Shown here in pieces: positions 40,632 to 49,672 of a stretch of DNA of 64,000 nt (position 1 is the first letter of the stretch; the number at the start of each line of letters is the position of its first letter). The notes below the pieces were generated by a model that was not told the origin of the DNA, did not search any database, and saw only the letters and a program-made list of their open reading frames with translations. This DNA is from Actinomadura violacea (lineage in GTDB: Bacteria; Actinomycetota; Actinomycetes; Streptosporangiales; Streptosporangiaceae): contig NZ_JAGEPF010000043.1 of assembly GCF_017573465.1 (NCBI RefSeq), forward strand, positions 1 to 64,000, in the 5' to 3' direction. The position numbers were made by a program, and so were the translations under genes.

Positions 40632-40934
40632 ATGACCTCGCAGAAGCTCCACCACGCGGACGACATCCCACACGTCGACGAGAACGACCCGCTACCCGCC
40701 CTCGGCATTCCCGAGGGACGCTGGGCGGCTCCTTACCTGTCGGACACGACCGGCCTGTGGACCGTTCATCTGCGCGGGCCGCTCACACGCCTGGAGTTGG
40801 ACGCCGGGCTGGTGGACAGGCTCCACGCCTCGGAGTGGTCGGAGCTCAAGAAGGCGATGGCGCGGCAGGATGAGCGGGCCCGGGAGGTCACCGACTCGCC
40901 GGACATGGCGCCCACCTGGTCGCACCGGCCTTAG
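40632..40934 (+). CDS. Hypothetical protein
   Basis: A 100-residue acidic protein: HADDIPHVDENDPLPALGIPEGRWAAPYLSDTTGLWTVHLRGPLTRLELDAGLVDRL. Unknown family. ATG at 40632 gives a sensible start; a frame from 40521 adds an arginine-rich leader. Two bases separate it from the next gene. Confidence 0.5.
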   Translation: MTSQKLHHADDIPHVDENDPLPALGIPEGRWAAPYLSDTTGLWTVHLRGPLTRLELDAGLVDRLHASEWSELKKAMARQDERAREVTDSPDMAPTWSHRP

Positions 40935-40936
40935 CG

Positions 40937-41185
40937 ATGTCGGTCGACTATGGGCCCATCGTGGCCTGGGTGCTGATCTACGGCTTGGTCTGCGTCGTCT
41001 TCGGGGCCGGTATCACTTGGCTGATCTGGCCCTGGATCCACCGCCGAGGCGCACACCACCGAGGCGTCGCGCCGCGAGCGTCGACTCGTCCGCGAAACCC
41101 GCCGCCCGTTACACGGGCCGCCCAGCATCCGCTTCGACGAGGCGCGGCCCCACCTCCGCAGCGCCGGCAACAACGCCCCAGATAG
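40937..41185 (+). CDS. Small single-span membrane protein
   Basis: An 82-residue protein with one membrane helix (VAWVLIYGLVCVVFGAGITWLIWPWI) and a basic, proline-rich cytoplasmic tail. No family recognised. Probably co-expressed with the preceding gene. Confidence 0.5.
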   Translation: MSVDYGPIVAWVLIYGLVCVVFGAGITWLIWPWIHRRGAHHRGVAPRASTRPRNPPPVTRAAQHPLRRGAAPPPQRRQQRPR

Positions 41186-41501
41186 TGACCATGTAGGTCA
41201 CGACCAGTCCGGACATCCCCAAGACACCTCCGGGCTGCGGAGAGGGGGCTCCCCCTGGCCCCCGCGCCCCCACCGCCGCTCGGAGGGCCAAACCTCCGGC
41301 AGCGCCAGCTCGCCGGAGAAGCCCAAGCAGACATCGCCAAGGAAGGACGTGGTCTATAGCGCCTTGCTCATCCAAGGGCGGACAACCCATGGGTCTCGAC
41401 GGTCGTGACCCATGCGGGCCCCGGTTCCCTCGGCCGGGGCCCGTTCGCCAGACCTGTAGAACCCGGCATCTGACCGAGCCGGAAGGCTCAAAGGAGGAAC
41501 C
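41186..41501. other. Intergenic region with strong hairpin
   Basis: About 315 bases without a gene. At 41415-41443 a perfect 10-bp stem (CGGGCCCCGG arm, nine-base loop) stands 59 bases ahead of the next gene; it could end upstream transcription or attenuate the next unit. AAAGGAGGAACC immediately before 41502 is a very strong ribosome site. Confidence 0.5.
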
Positions 41502-42257
41502 GTGACCATCCTGCCGGAGACCGCACAGAGCATCGTTGCCGACCTGCCCGAGCCGTTGCACGGCGGCTGGAACCGGATCGCCGGTGTCACCGTCCAGGGA
41601 CGGCGGACCACCATCGACCCGGCGGAGTACTTCTTTCGCTACGAGAACCCGTCCTGGCTGGTGTGCGACTGGAACGCCGTGAAGTCCGCACTGCTGGACG
41701 CGCACGAGACCCAGGACACCACGGTCGAGCAACTGGCGCTGCAGTTCATCAAGGAGCACGGCCGCTCCACGCGCGACCCCGCCGAGGTCCTCACGACCGC
41801 CTACGCCGTCTACTCCTACATGTTCCGCGAGGAGTACCTGAAGGACCCGTCGCTGGCGGCCATGGGCGTCACGGCCCGGGACCTGCGCGTGCTGACCGAG
41901 ATGGGCACCATGATGGCCCTGAACCGCGTCGAGCTGGACGGGTCGATCAGCAACGTCGGCCCGGCCTGGATGTTCGGCGAGGCCGCCAAGGTCGTGTACG
42001 ACCTGGACACGCGCGAGGCCGAGAAGCTCGACGAGCTGTACCACGGCACCTGGTTCAATGAGCCGCGCCGGGTCGAGCAGATCAAGGCGCACGCCGCCCT
42101 GGGCGGACGCCTGGTGCACGGATGCCAGTCCGGCGTCGAGCAGCACATGGCGGGCGGCTGCGTGGCGCCCTACGGCGCGGACATCAACGAGTTCCGCCGC
42201 GAGCTTGGCGCCTTCCGCGACGAGTGGGTCGAAAGGGTCCGCGCCTGTGGCAACTGA
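41502..42257 (+). CDS. Hypothetical protein leading a three-gene unit
   Basis: A 251-residue soluble protein, mostly helical: PAEYFFRYENPSWLVCDWNAVKSALLDAHETQDTTVEQLALQFIKEHG, VTARDLRVLTEMGTMMALNRVELDGSISNVGPAWMFGEAAKVVY. Four cysteines. No family recognised. GTG start behind AAAGGAGGAACC. Its stop overlaps the next gene by eleven bases, linking it functionally to the kinase-like protein. Confidence 0.6.
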   Translation: MTILPETAQSIVADLPEPLHGGWNRIAGVTVQGRRTTIDPAEYFFRYENPSWLVCDWNAVKSALLDAHETQDTTVEQLALQFIKEHGRSTRDPAEVLTTAYAVYSYMFREEYLKDPSLAAMGVTARDLRVLTEMGTMMALNRVELDGSISNVGPAWMFGEAAKVVYDLDTREAEKLDELYHGTWFNEPRRVEQIKAHAALGGRLVHGCQSGVEQHMAGGCVAPYGADINEFRRELGAFRDEWVERVRACGN

Positions 42258-43209
42258 TTCTCCGAGCGGTCAGGCGGCCGCCCCTCGCGGGGTGGCCGTC
42301 CGGCCCGAAACCGTACAAGCCCTCGCCGAACAGATCGGCGCCGCGGTCAGCACACGCGAGAAGGTCCGCGTGTGGTCGATGTCGGGCGTGGAGCGCCTCC
42401 ACCTGGACGACGGCAGAACCGTCATCCTGAAGTACGCGGTGGAGCGGTTCGGCGCCGAGCCGGCGATCCTTCGACACGCCGCCTCGCACAACGTCCCAGT
42501 CCCCGCAGTGCTGGCCAGTACCGTCCAACCGGACGGCAGCGCGGCGTTCCTACTGGAAGACCTCGGCGAGCAGATCCGGGACGCCACCCTCCACGACGCC
42601 GCCCAGGCAGCCGTGGCCGTCCACCGGTGCCCACCGATGGACGGCATCCCCGTCCTGGACCAGGCCGCCTTGGAAGCCCTGCCCACCAAAGCCCTCCGGA
42701 CCCTAGAGCAGCTCCAGGCCGCCGGCAGATGGCAGGAAGCCGACACGAACGGCATCCGCAAAGCCCTGCAGCGTCTCGAAGGCCTGGCCAGCCACCGGGC
42801 CACCGGCGCGGAGCTTCCTCCGTTCGGCCTGTGCCACAGCGAATTCCATCCGACCTCACTCCATGTCACCGACCGAGGCCCCTATCTCCTGGACCTGGCG
42901 CGGGCCTTCACCGGCCCCGGCCTGCTCGACATGGTGTCCTGGCAAGGCACGGGTGATCCCATGAACTTGGGCAAGGTGACGCAGCTGCTCAACGCCTATA
43001 TGGACGCCGGCGGCCCCGAGGAAGCCCTCGCCGACCGCGGCGGATTGCCCGCCCACCGCTGGGCCGGCGGCTGGTTCAAGCTCTGGGTCACCGAGTGGTT
43101 CCTCGAAGCCACGCTCAAGTACGCCGCAACCACCGAACACGACGACTCCAACCAACTCGGCACCCTGCGCGACCTGAAAGAAGCCCTGGAATGCCTGGCG
43201 GACACCTGA
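42247..43209 (+). CDS. Aminoglycoside-phosphotransferase-fold protein, atypical active site
   Basis: A 320-residue protein with the APH/choline-kinase fold: nucleotide lobe with TVILKYAVERFGAEPAILRHAASHNVPVPAVLA and catalytic lobe with LCHSEFHPTSLHV and YLLDLARAF. In active kinases the catalytic loop is HGDxxxxN; here the Asp is Glu (HSEFH) and the Asn position is Ser, while the second-Asp motif is LLDLA. Activity is therefore doubtful. GTG start inside the previous gene; stop inside the next. Confidence 0.75.
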   Translation: MATDSPSGQAAAPRGVAVRPETVQALAEQIGAAVSTREKVRVWSMSGVERLHLDDGRTVILKYAVERFGAEPAILRHAASHNVPVPAVLASTVQPDGSAAFLLEDLGEQIRDATLHDAAQAAVAVHRCPPMDGIPVLDQAALEALPTKALRTLEQLQAAGRWQEADTNGIRKALQRLEGLASHRATGAELPPFGLCHSEFHPTSLHVTDRGPYLLDLARAFTGPGLLDMVSWQGTGDPMNLGKVTQLLNAYMDAGGPEEALADRGGLPAHRWAGGWFKLWVTEWFLEATLKYAATTEHDDSNQLGTLRDLKEALECLADT

Positions 43210-43685
43210 AGGAACAGCAGATCCACCCCGCCGAACGCCTCGCCCTGCCCGGCGGCGGCCTCGCCGACATCGACCTCCGCATGATCCCGCTCGTCCGAGC
43301 CCTCTGGGCGCTGAACTTCACCACCATGGGCTGCTGCCAAGACCTCGGCGAATCGATCGAACACAACGGCCACGGCTCACCCGTCCAGGCCAAGGACCGG
43401 CAACGCTGGGCAACCTTCTACAAGGGACACGCCTGGCTAAAACTGCCGGTCAACGACGCTGAGCGGCTCATTGGCATCTTGGGAGGAGATCAGATATTTG
43501 GACACCGGATGCGCCGCTGGACCCACCCCGAAGCCTGGCAGGCGGTGCTCTGGCTGATCCCCACCGACGACGGCTGCGCAAGGCCCGAACCAACAGCGCA
43601 GATCACCTTCCCCGCACCTCAGATCAAAGACCTCGTGAACCTCCTCACGACTCGTTGGAAAACGCTTAATGACGCTCGCCTCTAA
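43191..43685 (+). CDS. Hypothetical protein, third of the unit
   Basis: A 164-residue protein: LADIDLRMIPLVRALWALNFTTMGCCQDLGESI, FYKGHAWLKLPVNDAERLIGIL, MRRWTHPEAWQAVLWLIPTDD. MGCCQDLG resembles the CCxD stretch of small proteins that bind or modify tRNA or nucleotides, but I cannot name it. Overlaps the kinase-fold gene by 19 bases. End of the unit. Confidence 0.6.
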   Translation: MPGGHLKEQQIHPAERLALPGGGLADIDLRMIPLVRALWALNFTTMGCCQDLGESIEHNGHGSPVQAKDRQRWATFYKGHAWLKLPVNDAERLIGILGGDQIFGHRMRRWTHPEAWQAVLWLIPTDDGCARPEPTAQITFPAPQIKDLVNLLTTRWKTLNDARL

Positions 43686-43727
43686 CGGCTTTCCCCTTGC
43701 CCGCGGCACTGCGAGGGATGTATTACG

Positions 43728-44519
43728 TTAAGCGGAGGTCACATAATCGACTACCTGTCGTGTATAGACGCATAGCGCCGCCAGCAGTTGAGTCACCCCT
43801 TCCTGGCGGCCACCCGGCAATGCGACCTGCACTTGGCCCACGATGTTGAAGCTTCCCTTGACGTCGGCGACTCGTCCTTTGGTGCGCCAGTGCATTAGCG
43901 TCTGACCGTCTTCGAACGGAGTGGCGAAGACCTCGACTTCTGGTGGGAGACTTGCCCGGGCCCCTGCCTCGGATTCGAAGACCAGGGCGCCTTCGTGCCG
44001 CAGTTCGCTCGGCTCAAGGGATCCCGCCACTTGGATGTAGTGCTTGTCTTGGTTGTCGAGGTCGCGGAGCAGGACCAATGGGTCATTTCTCGCGGCTTGA
44101 TCGTCTCCACGCTGGAAGGGCTGGATAGCTTCGATGGCCGTCCGGTACTCGATGGGCAGGTCTTTGATCTTCAACCGGTCCTTCGACCATGCCTGCTGGG
44201 TGGCGGAGACGGGGAACGAGACGCGTTTTGCCTTGCTGGCAGGAACAGCGGCGGCTCCGGCAATACTCATGACCAGGTTGTCGAGAGTGGCCCGCAAGTG
44301 ATGCACCGACTCACCGAAGCTCCAACACCATTCCTCCAGTGGAGGGGTCTGTTGGAGCCGTAGGATGACCGACAAGCTGAGCCGGTCATCGGCGATTTGG
44401 ACCTCACCACGCGCAGGCTCGGACGTCACCCAGGTCTGGATCGAGGAGGCCAACTGCCGGCCAACCTGCTCAGCGCGGGTGATGCGCTTGAGGTGCGGGG
44501 TGGGGTCGAGAGCGGTCAT
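43728..44519 (-). CDS. Hypothetical protein beside CRISPR array 1
   Basis: A 263-residue soluble protein with an N-terminal helical half (WSFGESVHHLRATLDNLVMSIAGAAAVPASKAKRVSFPVS) and NQDKHYIQV, a pattern of helical HEPN-like proteins annotated as hypothetical. The C-terminal half is beta-rich. Lower GC than neighbouring genes. Lies between the unknown unit and the CRISPR locus; no link to either is evident. Confidence 0.6.
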   Translation of the reverse strand: MTALDPTPHLKRITRAEQVGRQLASSIQTWVTSEPARGEVQIADDRLSLSVILRLQQTPPLEEWCWSFGESVHHLRATLDNLVMSIAGAAAVPASKAKRVSFPVSATQQAWSKDRLKIKDLPIEYRTAIEAIQPFQRGDDQAARNDPLVLLRDLDNQDKHYIQVAGSLEPSELRHEGALVFESEAGARASLPPEVEVFATPFEDGQTLMHWRTKGRVADVKGSFNIVGQVQVALPGGRQEGVTQLLAALCVYTRQVVDYVTSA

Positions 44520-44660
44520 ATGATGAGTGTTTAGGGCATAGCTCTACGTGGCAACTCGTTTAGTCGCTGCTGCCAGGGCGGTGTCGCTGGTGGGTGGTGC
44601 CGATGCGGAACGTGCGGCTGAGCGTCAGTAGATCGGTTGCCCCAGGGATGATGGGCTTGC

Positions 44661-44773
44661 AGCGACGCCTGCGCGGCAACCGGCCAGCTGGTGATCAACC
44701 GCACGTTCATCATCAGCGGGGCCCGCCACCGCTAATTGACACCTTCGACGCCTCTCGCTTCGGAAACACCGGT
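44661..44773 (-). repeat. Left arm of 113-bp inverted repeat enclosing the CRISPR-Cas locus
   Basis: Reverse complement of 52684-52796, 100 of 113 positions identical by hand alignment with no gap. Its inner end runs into the first, degenerate repeat of array 1. On the minus strand it contains a short frame starting MMNVRLITSWPVAA that is preserved in the right arm. Confidence 0.9.
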
Positions 44774-45699
44774 CCAGCGAGGGCCGGTGTCGGGACGCCA
44801 ACCAAGACGACATCGATATACCCGTTGACGAACCCGCGATGAGGACCGGCCAGCGAGAGCTGGTGTCGGTACGTGGCAGATCGCTAACCTGCGGACCACG
44901 AACCCGAACCCGCAATGAGGACCGGCCGTCGAGGGCCGGTGTCGGCAGCGTGGCGACGACGTGCCGCTCCGGGTCCCACATGTCCCCGCAATGAGGACCG
45001 GCCTACGGGGGCCGGTGTCGGACCGGGCACCAGGTGTTCACGGTCCGGCGGCCCTCGACAGTCCCGCAATGAGAACCAGCCAGCGAGGGCTGGTGTCGGC
45101 GGGAGTCGGCGAGCAGCCGCCCGACTTGTTCAGGAGCCCGCAATGAGGACCGGCCACCGAGGGCCGATGTCGGGCAGATCGTGACCGGCCAGGCCTACAA
45201 ACTCGTGCATCCCACAATGAGGAGCGCCCAACGAGGGCCGGTGTCGGCGGCCGTTGCCGGCGGGCACCGCCGCCACAAGGTTCAGCCCGCAATGAGGATC
45301 GGCCAGCGGGAGCCGGGTCGGTAGGCGTCGGCGTACGGCAGGTCGTCGCTGTGGTGGCTCCCGCAATGAGGACCGGCCGTCGAGGGCCGGTGTCGGAGCG
45401 GTACATCAGCATCTCGGCCGGCGGGAACCCGAACCCGCAATGAGGACCGGCCGTCCGAGGGCCGGTGTCGGCTTGATTCCGTGTGCGCGGGCCCGCTGCG
45501 CAACGATGTACCCGCAATGAGGACCGGCCATCGAGGGCCGGTGTCGGGATACCGGGCTGGACGCCCAGTTCCGTCTTCTTCACAGCCCCGCAATGAGGAC
45601 CGGCCGTCGAGGGCCGGTGCCAGCGCCGGCAAGAAGATCGGCTGTACCACCTATGACCAGGTCCCGCAATGAGGACCGGCCGTCGAGGGCCGGTGCCGG
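44757..45699 (-). CRISPR. CRISPR array 1, twelve repeats plus one chimeric terminal repeat
   Basis: Repeat of 37 bp; on the minus strand it reads from CCGACACCGGCCCTCGACGG to TCATTGCGGG. Full copies start at 44833, 44909, 44985, 45063, 45137, 45211, 45286, 45360, 45434, 45511, 45587 and 45663; a degenerate copy is at 44757. Spacers are 37-41 bp and all different. Copies on the left (44833, 45063, 45211, 45286) carry the most changes, so the left is the old end and the leader is on the right. The stem is ACCGGCC / GGCCGGT. Type I-G by association. Confidence 0.95.
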
Positions 45700-45893
45700 G
45701 CCAGGTGACCTGCTGGAATGACGGTGAGTGATGAAATTGAGAAGAATCGATGTCCGCTTTGTGCTCACAAAGGACGCTTTGGGCTTCGGGACCTTTCAGG
45801 GCTCTTGTGGGCGCTGGTGGTTCCGAAGTCAGGTTTGCATGGTCGGTGCCTGTGGATCCCGACCGGATGGACTTGCGGCAACGACGCGATGGT
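45700..45893 (-). promoter_or_regulatory. Leader of CRISPR array 1
   Basis: An AT-richer stretch between array 1 and the last cas gene. GATGTCCnCTTTGTG begins 50 bases from the array and GGTGGTTCCGAAG 117 bases; the same two motifs occur 51 and 116 bases to the right of array 2. Conserved distance at both arrays indicates leader function and fixes transcription on the minus strand. Confidence 0.75.
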
Positions 45894-46844
45894 TCACCAG
45901 TTCGTGGTGGCTGGTGTGAGCACACGAGCGCTCTTTGGCCCTCGGAGCTGTGTTCGCTCGGCTGCGGCCAGAGCGAAGATCGTCATGGTGCGCAGTAGTT
46001 TTCGGTTGGGTGTGGAATTGATGTCGGGGTGTTCGAGGAGTCCCTGTACTGCGTGCAGGTCGAGCGGTTCGGTCCAGAGGGGCCAGATCATCAGGTTATG
46101 GCGTGGTCGTCGATGCCAGAGGGTTGAGGTGACCGTGTCTCCATTGCCGGAGAGCTTGAAGAGGCGTAGCGCCTGGGTTGCGAGCCAGGTGGCGCCGGGA
46201 ACGCCGGCTTCCGTCGACTTGCCGTGGGGGTGGTCGGCTGCGCTGCGGACGACACGGTGGTCAAGGTATTCACCGGTGAACTTGTCGACGCGTCTCCATG
46301 CGGTGAGGGCTTCCTTCAGATAGGAGGGATCTTTGCGGACCTCTTGGAGAGGATTCATAAAGAAGGAGCGGAGGCTTTGCTGTCCAACGGGTGCGCAGAA
46401 GGGAGTGAGGGCTGCGCGTTGCTGCTCGTCGATGGCCAGGTCGGTGACGAGGCAGTGGAACCAGTGTTCGGCCTCGCTTCCGAGGTCGGCGATGCGAGCC
46501 GCCAGGGCGGGGTATTGCTCGCGTGGCACGCGCATGGGGTCTTTCTGTCCCAACGTTTCCCTGGCGGCGGCACCTGATTTGCTTGGTTTGGCCAAGGGGA
46601 AGCGGTCGTCGACATCGACGATTGCGGTAGTGTCCTTCGCTCTAGCGACGATACCGGCCAGAACCTCGGTTATTGCGTCGATGGATTCGAGGTCGCTGTG
46701 GAGTAGGGCGTTGCCAGTGCTGTCGGAGAAACTCAGCTTGATCGGTGCGTCGGTTTCGTCGGTCAGTAGGCGGTGCATGCCGAGGACGGCAAGGAAGCCC
46801 AGCGGGTCACGGCCGTCGAGCGCCGACAGTTCGATCGTGGTCAT
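45894..46844 (-). CDS. Type I-G Cas8/Csb3-like small subunit (Cas3-extension family)
   Basis: A 316-residue protein starting IELSALDGRDPLGFLAVLGMHRLL, the opening shared by type I-U/I-G Cas8-like and Csb3-like proteins, with RVPREQYPALAARIADLG and CAPVGQQSLRSFFMNPLQEV in the middle. It should belong to the interference complex, probably as a minimal Cas8-like subunit. The assignment within I-G nomenclature is uncertain. Its ATG overlaps the cas3 stop by ATGA; it is the last gene of the cas operon. Confidence 0.78.
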   Translation of the reverse strand: MTTIELSALDGRDPLGFLAVLGMHRLLTDETDAPIKLSFSDSTGNALLHSDLESIDAITEVLAGIVARAKDTTAIVDVDDRFPLAKPSKSGAAARETLGQKDPMRVPREQYPALAARIADLGSEAEHWFHCLVTDLAIDEQQRAALTPFCAPVGQQSLRSFFMNPLQEVRKDPSYLKEALTAWRRVDKFTGEYLDHRVVRSAADHPHGKSTEAGVPGATWLATQALRLFKLSGNGDTVTSTLWHRRPRHNLMIWPLWTEPLDLHAVQGLLEHPDINSTPNRKLLRTMTIFALAAAERTQLRGPKSARVLTPATTNW

Positions 46845-49672
46845 GGGGCTTCCTCGTCGCGTTCTGAGCACCAGATGTCGGCCAGCCTGACGATGGCCTC
46901 CAGCAGGGCGAGGCCCCAGCGGCCGTGAGCCTGGTTGAGGTCATGGAAACGGCGTGGGCTGTCCCAGTCGATGCCGTGGTCTGCGGTCATCTCGAATTGG
47001 CTGCCGTTGAGGTCTACGCGGATGGTGTCGGGTGCCGGATCGTTCACGGGAGGAAGCAGTGGTCGACTGCGTCCGTGGTGTGCCGCGACGAGGTGGATCA
47101 GCAGGTCGTCAGCCGGGGCGGTGGCTTGGATGATCCGTGCCGAGAGCGCTTCGTGACGGAGCCCAGGCGGGTATTCGGCCAGGGTGCGGGCTCGGCGGAA
47201 CGCGTCTCGGTCGGCCGGGTCCATTCCGGACTTGGCGAGCAGTGAGCTGCTTTCCGTGTAGGCGCGCAGGGGCCGCTGGTGCAGCATGGCTTGGAACCGC
47301 TTATCGCGTTTTCCCTCATCGTGGTGCCGTGCGGCGGTAATGACGGCAGTGGAGAGGGGCTCGGGAAGCCCGAGGTTGTGAGCGAGCTCCTTGGCGCGGG
47401 CGGCTACCGCTGCTTGATGTTCGACCAGGCCGATCTGTTTTGTCGCGCCTGTGGAGGATTCCAGCGCTCCTTCGTCGCCGCGTAGTCCTCCGCCGCGTGC
47501 CGCCAGCAGCACCGATAGGCGGCCGTCTGCCGTAGGGAGTAGCACGGTCGTGCAACTGGAGGCGAGTGTGCGCAGGTTCCGCAAGAACGGCAGAGCAGCG
47601 GTGTCGTCAACGCGCGGAAGAGCACGGCGGAACGAGGACGCAGGCGGAGGGTCCTCCGGGGCGCTGGTCAGGTCGACCAGGTCCTTGAACTCCTCGACCA
47701 GGTCGGGGTGGTAGACGCTGAGGGTGTGCAGGAGTTGGGGGCGGACACGCAGGAGGGGGCGTCCGCGTCGTTCGGCGAGGTCGGCGATGTCGGTGACGGG
47801 TGCGGTCGATGCCGGGTGCCAGCCGTAGCGGTCGCAGCCGCCCCGTTCAGCGGCGACAACGATGGTGTCGCCGGGGTTGATGTCGCGGACGGTCACCGGG
47901 GTGACGGCGCGTTCGGACCCGTCGTAGCGGACGCCGATCCAGCCGCCGGGATCGGGGAGGGAAAGATCGTCGGGTTGGCCTTCGAGAGCCGAGACCGGGG
48001 TGTCGGTCTGGCCGGTCAGCCATCGGCGGACGGCGCCGACCGGCACGCCGACGGCTTCCTCGACGCTCGGCGGGACGGCCTGCAGCGGTTCTGTCCACTC
48101 CGCCGGGTCGGCGGGCAGACCGGAGCGCCACACGAGCGACACATCGGGGCGTCCACGACCGAGACCGTGCAGATACGGTGCGACCGGTGGATCCGGGTGC
48201 GGGGCCGGGGAGGTCTTGACCCAAGCGTCCAGGACGTTCTCGGTCAGCGCCGGAATGTAGACGGTTTCGGCGTGCATGGTCGCCCTGCGCTGTGCGGGGA
48301 GGGCGTTGGTGAGGGCGCGGAGCGCGAGCGGGTGAACGGGCAGGCCGCTCCCGAGCCGTCCGGGTTTGTTGGGCGCGATGGGGTCGGCCTGTTCGCGCAG
48401 CCAGGACCAGGTTGCCTGCCGCGCCGCCCCGTACACCGGGTCGTCGGTTCCGGTGCTGGAGTCGTGGACGACCAAGGCGTCGCCGCGGTCGCGGTCGCCG
48501 AGCCGGTTGAGGCGCCCCAGACGCTGGATCAGCGCGGCCAGGTCCGCCGATTCGGTCACCAGCGCGTCGACGTCGATGTTCGCGCCGACCTCGATCGTCT
48601 GTGTGGCCACCACGATGAGGGGGCGCCCTGTGCGCCTGGCGCGGCCCGCCTTCATCCGGTCGTAGTACTCGCTCAGGAGGTAGGCGGCCTCCAGCGGACG
48701 GTTGCGGCCAGTAAGCAGGACCCGGTCGAAAGCGGGTTCGGGGATCTGTTCGAAGACCGCTCGGGCTCTTGCGACGGTGTTGCAGATGACTCCGACGACC
48801 GCCGCCGAATCATCAGGGCCTGCCAGCGCGGTGGCCCAAGCGGCCATGAGCCCGGAGATGACCGAATCCGCGTTGTTCTTGGTGACGCGCGGGTGCAGCA
48901 GATGCAGGCGGCGATCGGCTCGCAGCCGCCGACCCGCTACTGCGTGAGCTTCGTCCTCCCTCCCGATCCGGTGAACATGGACCTCTTCACCGCCGGCGCC
49001 GCCCTCACCGTCAGCGGTGGTGGTGGCCGACATCGTGATCAGGGTGGGGACGTTCCCGGCCGGTTCGTGGGCTCGTAGAGCCTGGACCGTGGCTTGGAAC
49101 GGTGCGGCCAGGTGCGCCTCGTCGAGCACGATCAGGCTCTCAGCGCCGACCAGAGCCGCGTCAATAGAACGCAGATGCTCACCGACGCCGTAACCGCGGA
49201 ACAGCAGCCGACTTCCGACCTGGTCGATGGTGCCCACCACAACGGCGAATCGATCGGGCCGCTCCAACCACAGCCACGACCACGTCACCCCGCCACGCAT
49301 CCGCGTCGCCTGCAGCGGCACCGTGTCACCGGGCTGGCGCAGGGCCTCAGCGACCCTTCTCGTCCACGGGCCCTGCCCTTCACGCAACGCATGGGCGAGG
49401 TGAGCGGCGTGGTCGTGAGCCTCGTCCACGATGAGGCGCCGGTCCACGACGAAGAACAACCGGCGTCGTGCTACCTGCGGTCGAGTTGCGGCCACGAACG
49501 CGAACACGTCGATGACGGAGGTCTTGCCCAGCCCGGTGGGCACGTCCAGGACATCGGGCCAACGGCCCTCGGCCAGCACACGCTCGACCAGGGCCCGTTG
49601 CCACGGGAACGGTCGGTGCCCGTGCACCTCCTGCACGAACTCCGCGAACCCGTCAGCGGTGAAGGCGATCAC
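46841..49672 (-). CDS. Cas3 helicase-nuclease with C-terminal HD domain (type I-G)
   Basis: A 943-residue Cas3. The SF2 helicase comes first: PTGLGKT (Walker A, residues 45-51), VLDEAHL (motif II), MSATTT (motif III), TQTIEVGANIDVD and QRLGRLNRLGDRD (motifs V and VI). The HD nuclease is at the end, from about residue 750: HHDEGKRDKRF and HLVAAHHGRSRP. The reversed order helicase-HD is characteristic of type I-U/I-G. It degrades target DNA after Cascade recruitment. GTG at 49672 behind GGAGG, overlapping the csb2 stop by GTGA. Confidence 0.95.
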   Translation of the reverse strand: MIAFTADGFAEFVQEVHGHRPFPWQRALVERVLAEGRWPDVLDVPTGLGKTSVIDVFAFVAATRPQVARRRLFFVVDRRLIVDEAHDHAAHLAHALREGQGPWTRRVAEALRQPGDTVPLQATRMRGGVTWSWLWLERPDRFAVVVGTIDQVGSRLLFRGYGVGEHLRSIDAALVGAESLIVLDEAHLAAPFQATVQALRAHEPAGNVPTLITMSATTTADGEGGAGGEEVHVHRIGREDEAHAVAGRRLRADRRLHLLHPRVTKNNADSVISGLMAAWATALAGPDDSAAVVGVICNTVARARAVFEQIPEPAFDRVLLTGRNRPLEAAYLLSEYYDRMKAGRARRTGRPLIVVATQTIEVGANIDVDALVTESADLAALIQRLGRLNRLGDRDRGDALVVHDSSTGTDDPVYGAARQATWSWLREQADPIAPNKPGRLGSGLPVHPLALRALTNALPAQRRATMHAETVYIPALTENVLDAWVKTSPAPHPDPPVAPYLHGLGRGRPDVSLVWRSGLPADPAEWTEPLQAVPPSVEEAVGVPVGAVRRWLTGQTDTPVSALEGQPDDLSLPDPGGWIGVRYDGSERAVTPVTVRDINPGDTIVVAAERGGCDRYGWHPASTAPVTDIADLAERRGRPLLRVRPQLLHTLSVYHPDLVEEFKDLVDLTSAPEDPPPASSFRRALPRVDDTAALPFLRNLRTLASSCTTVLLPTADGRLSVLLAARGGGLRGDEGALESSTGATKQIGLVEHQAAVAARAKELAHNLGLPEPLSTAVITAARHHDEGKRDKRFQAMLHQRPLRAYTESSSLLAKSGMDPADRDAFRRARTLAEYPPGLRHEALSARIIQATAPADDLLIHLVAAHHGRSRPLLPPVNDPAPDTIRVDLNGSQFEMTADHGIDWDSPRRFHDLNQAHGRWGLALLEAIVRLADIWCSERDEEAP

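Noticed and set aside
42247..43209. Aminoglycoside resistance gene
   Set aside because: The catalytic loop is altered and nothing nearby suggests antibiotic resistance; the fold alone does not justify that name.
45038..45925. Open frames through CRISPR array 1 on both strands
   Set aside because: They consist of translated repeats and spacers (recurring GRSSLR or RPVLIAG units) and have no independent protein support.
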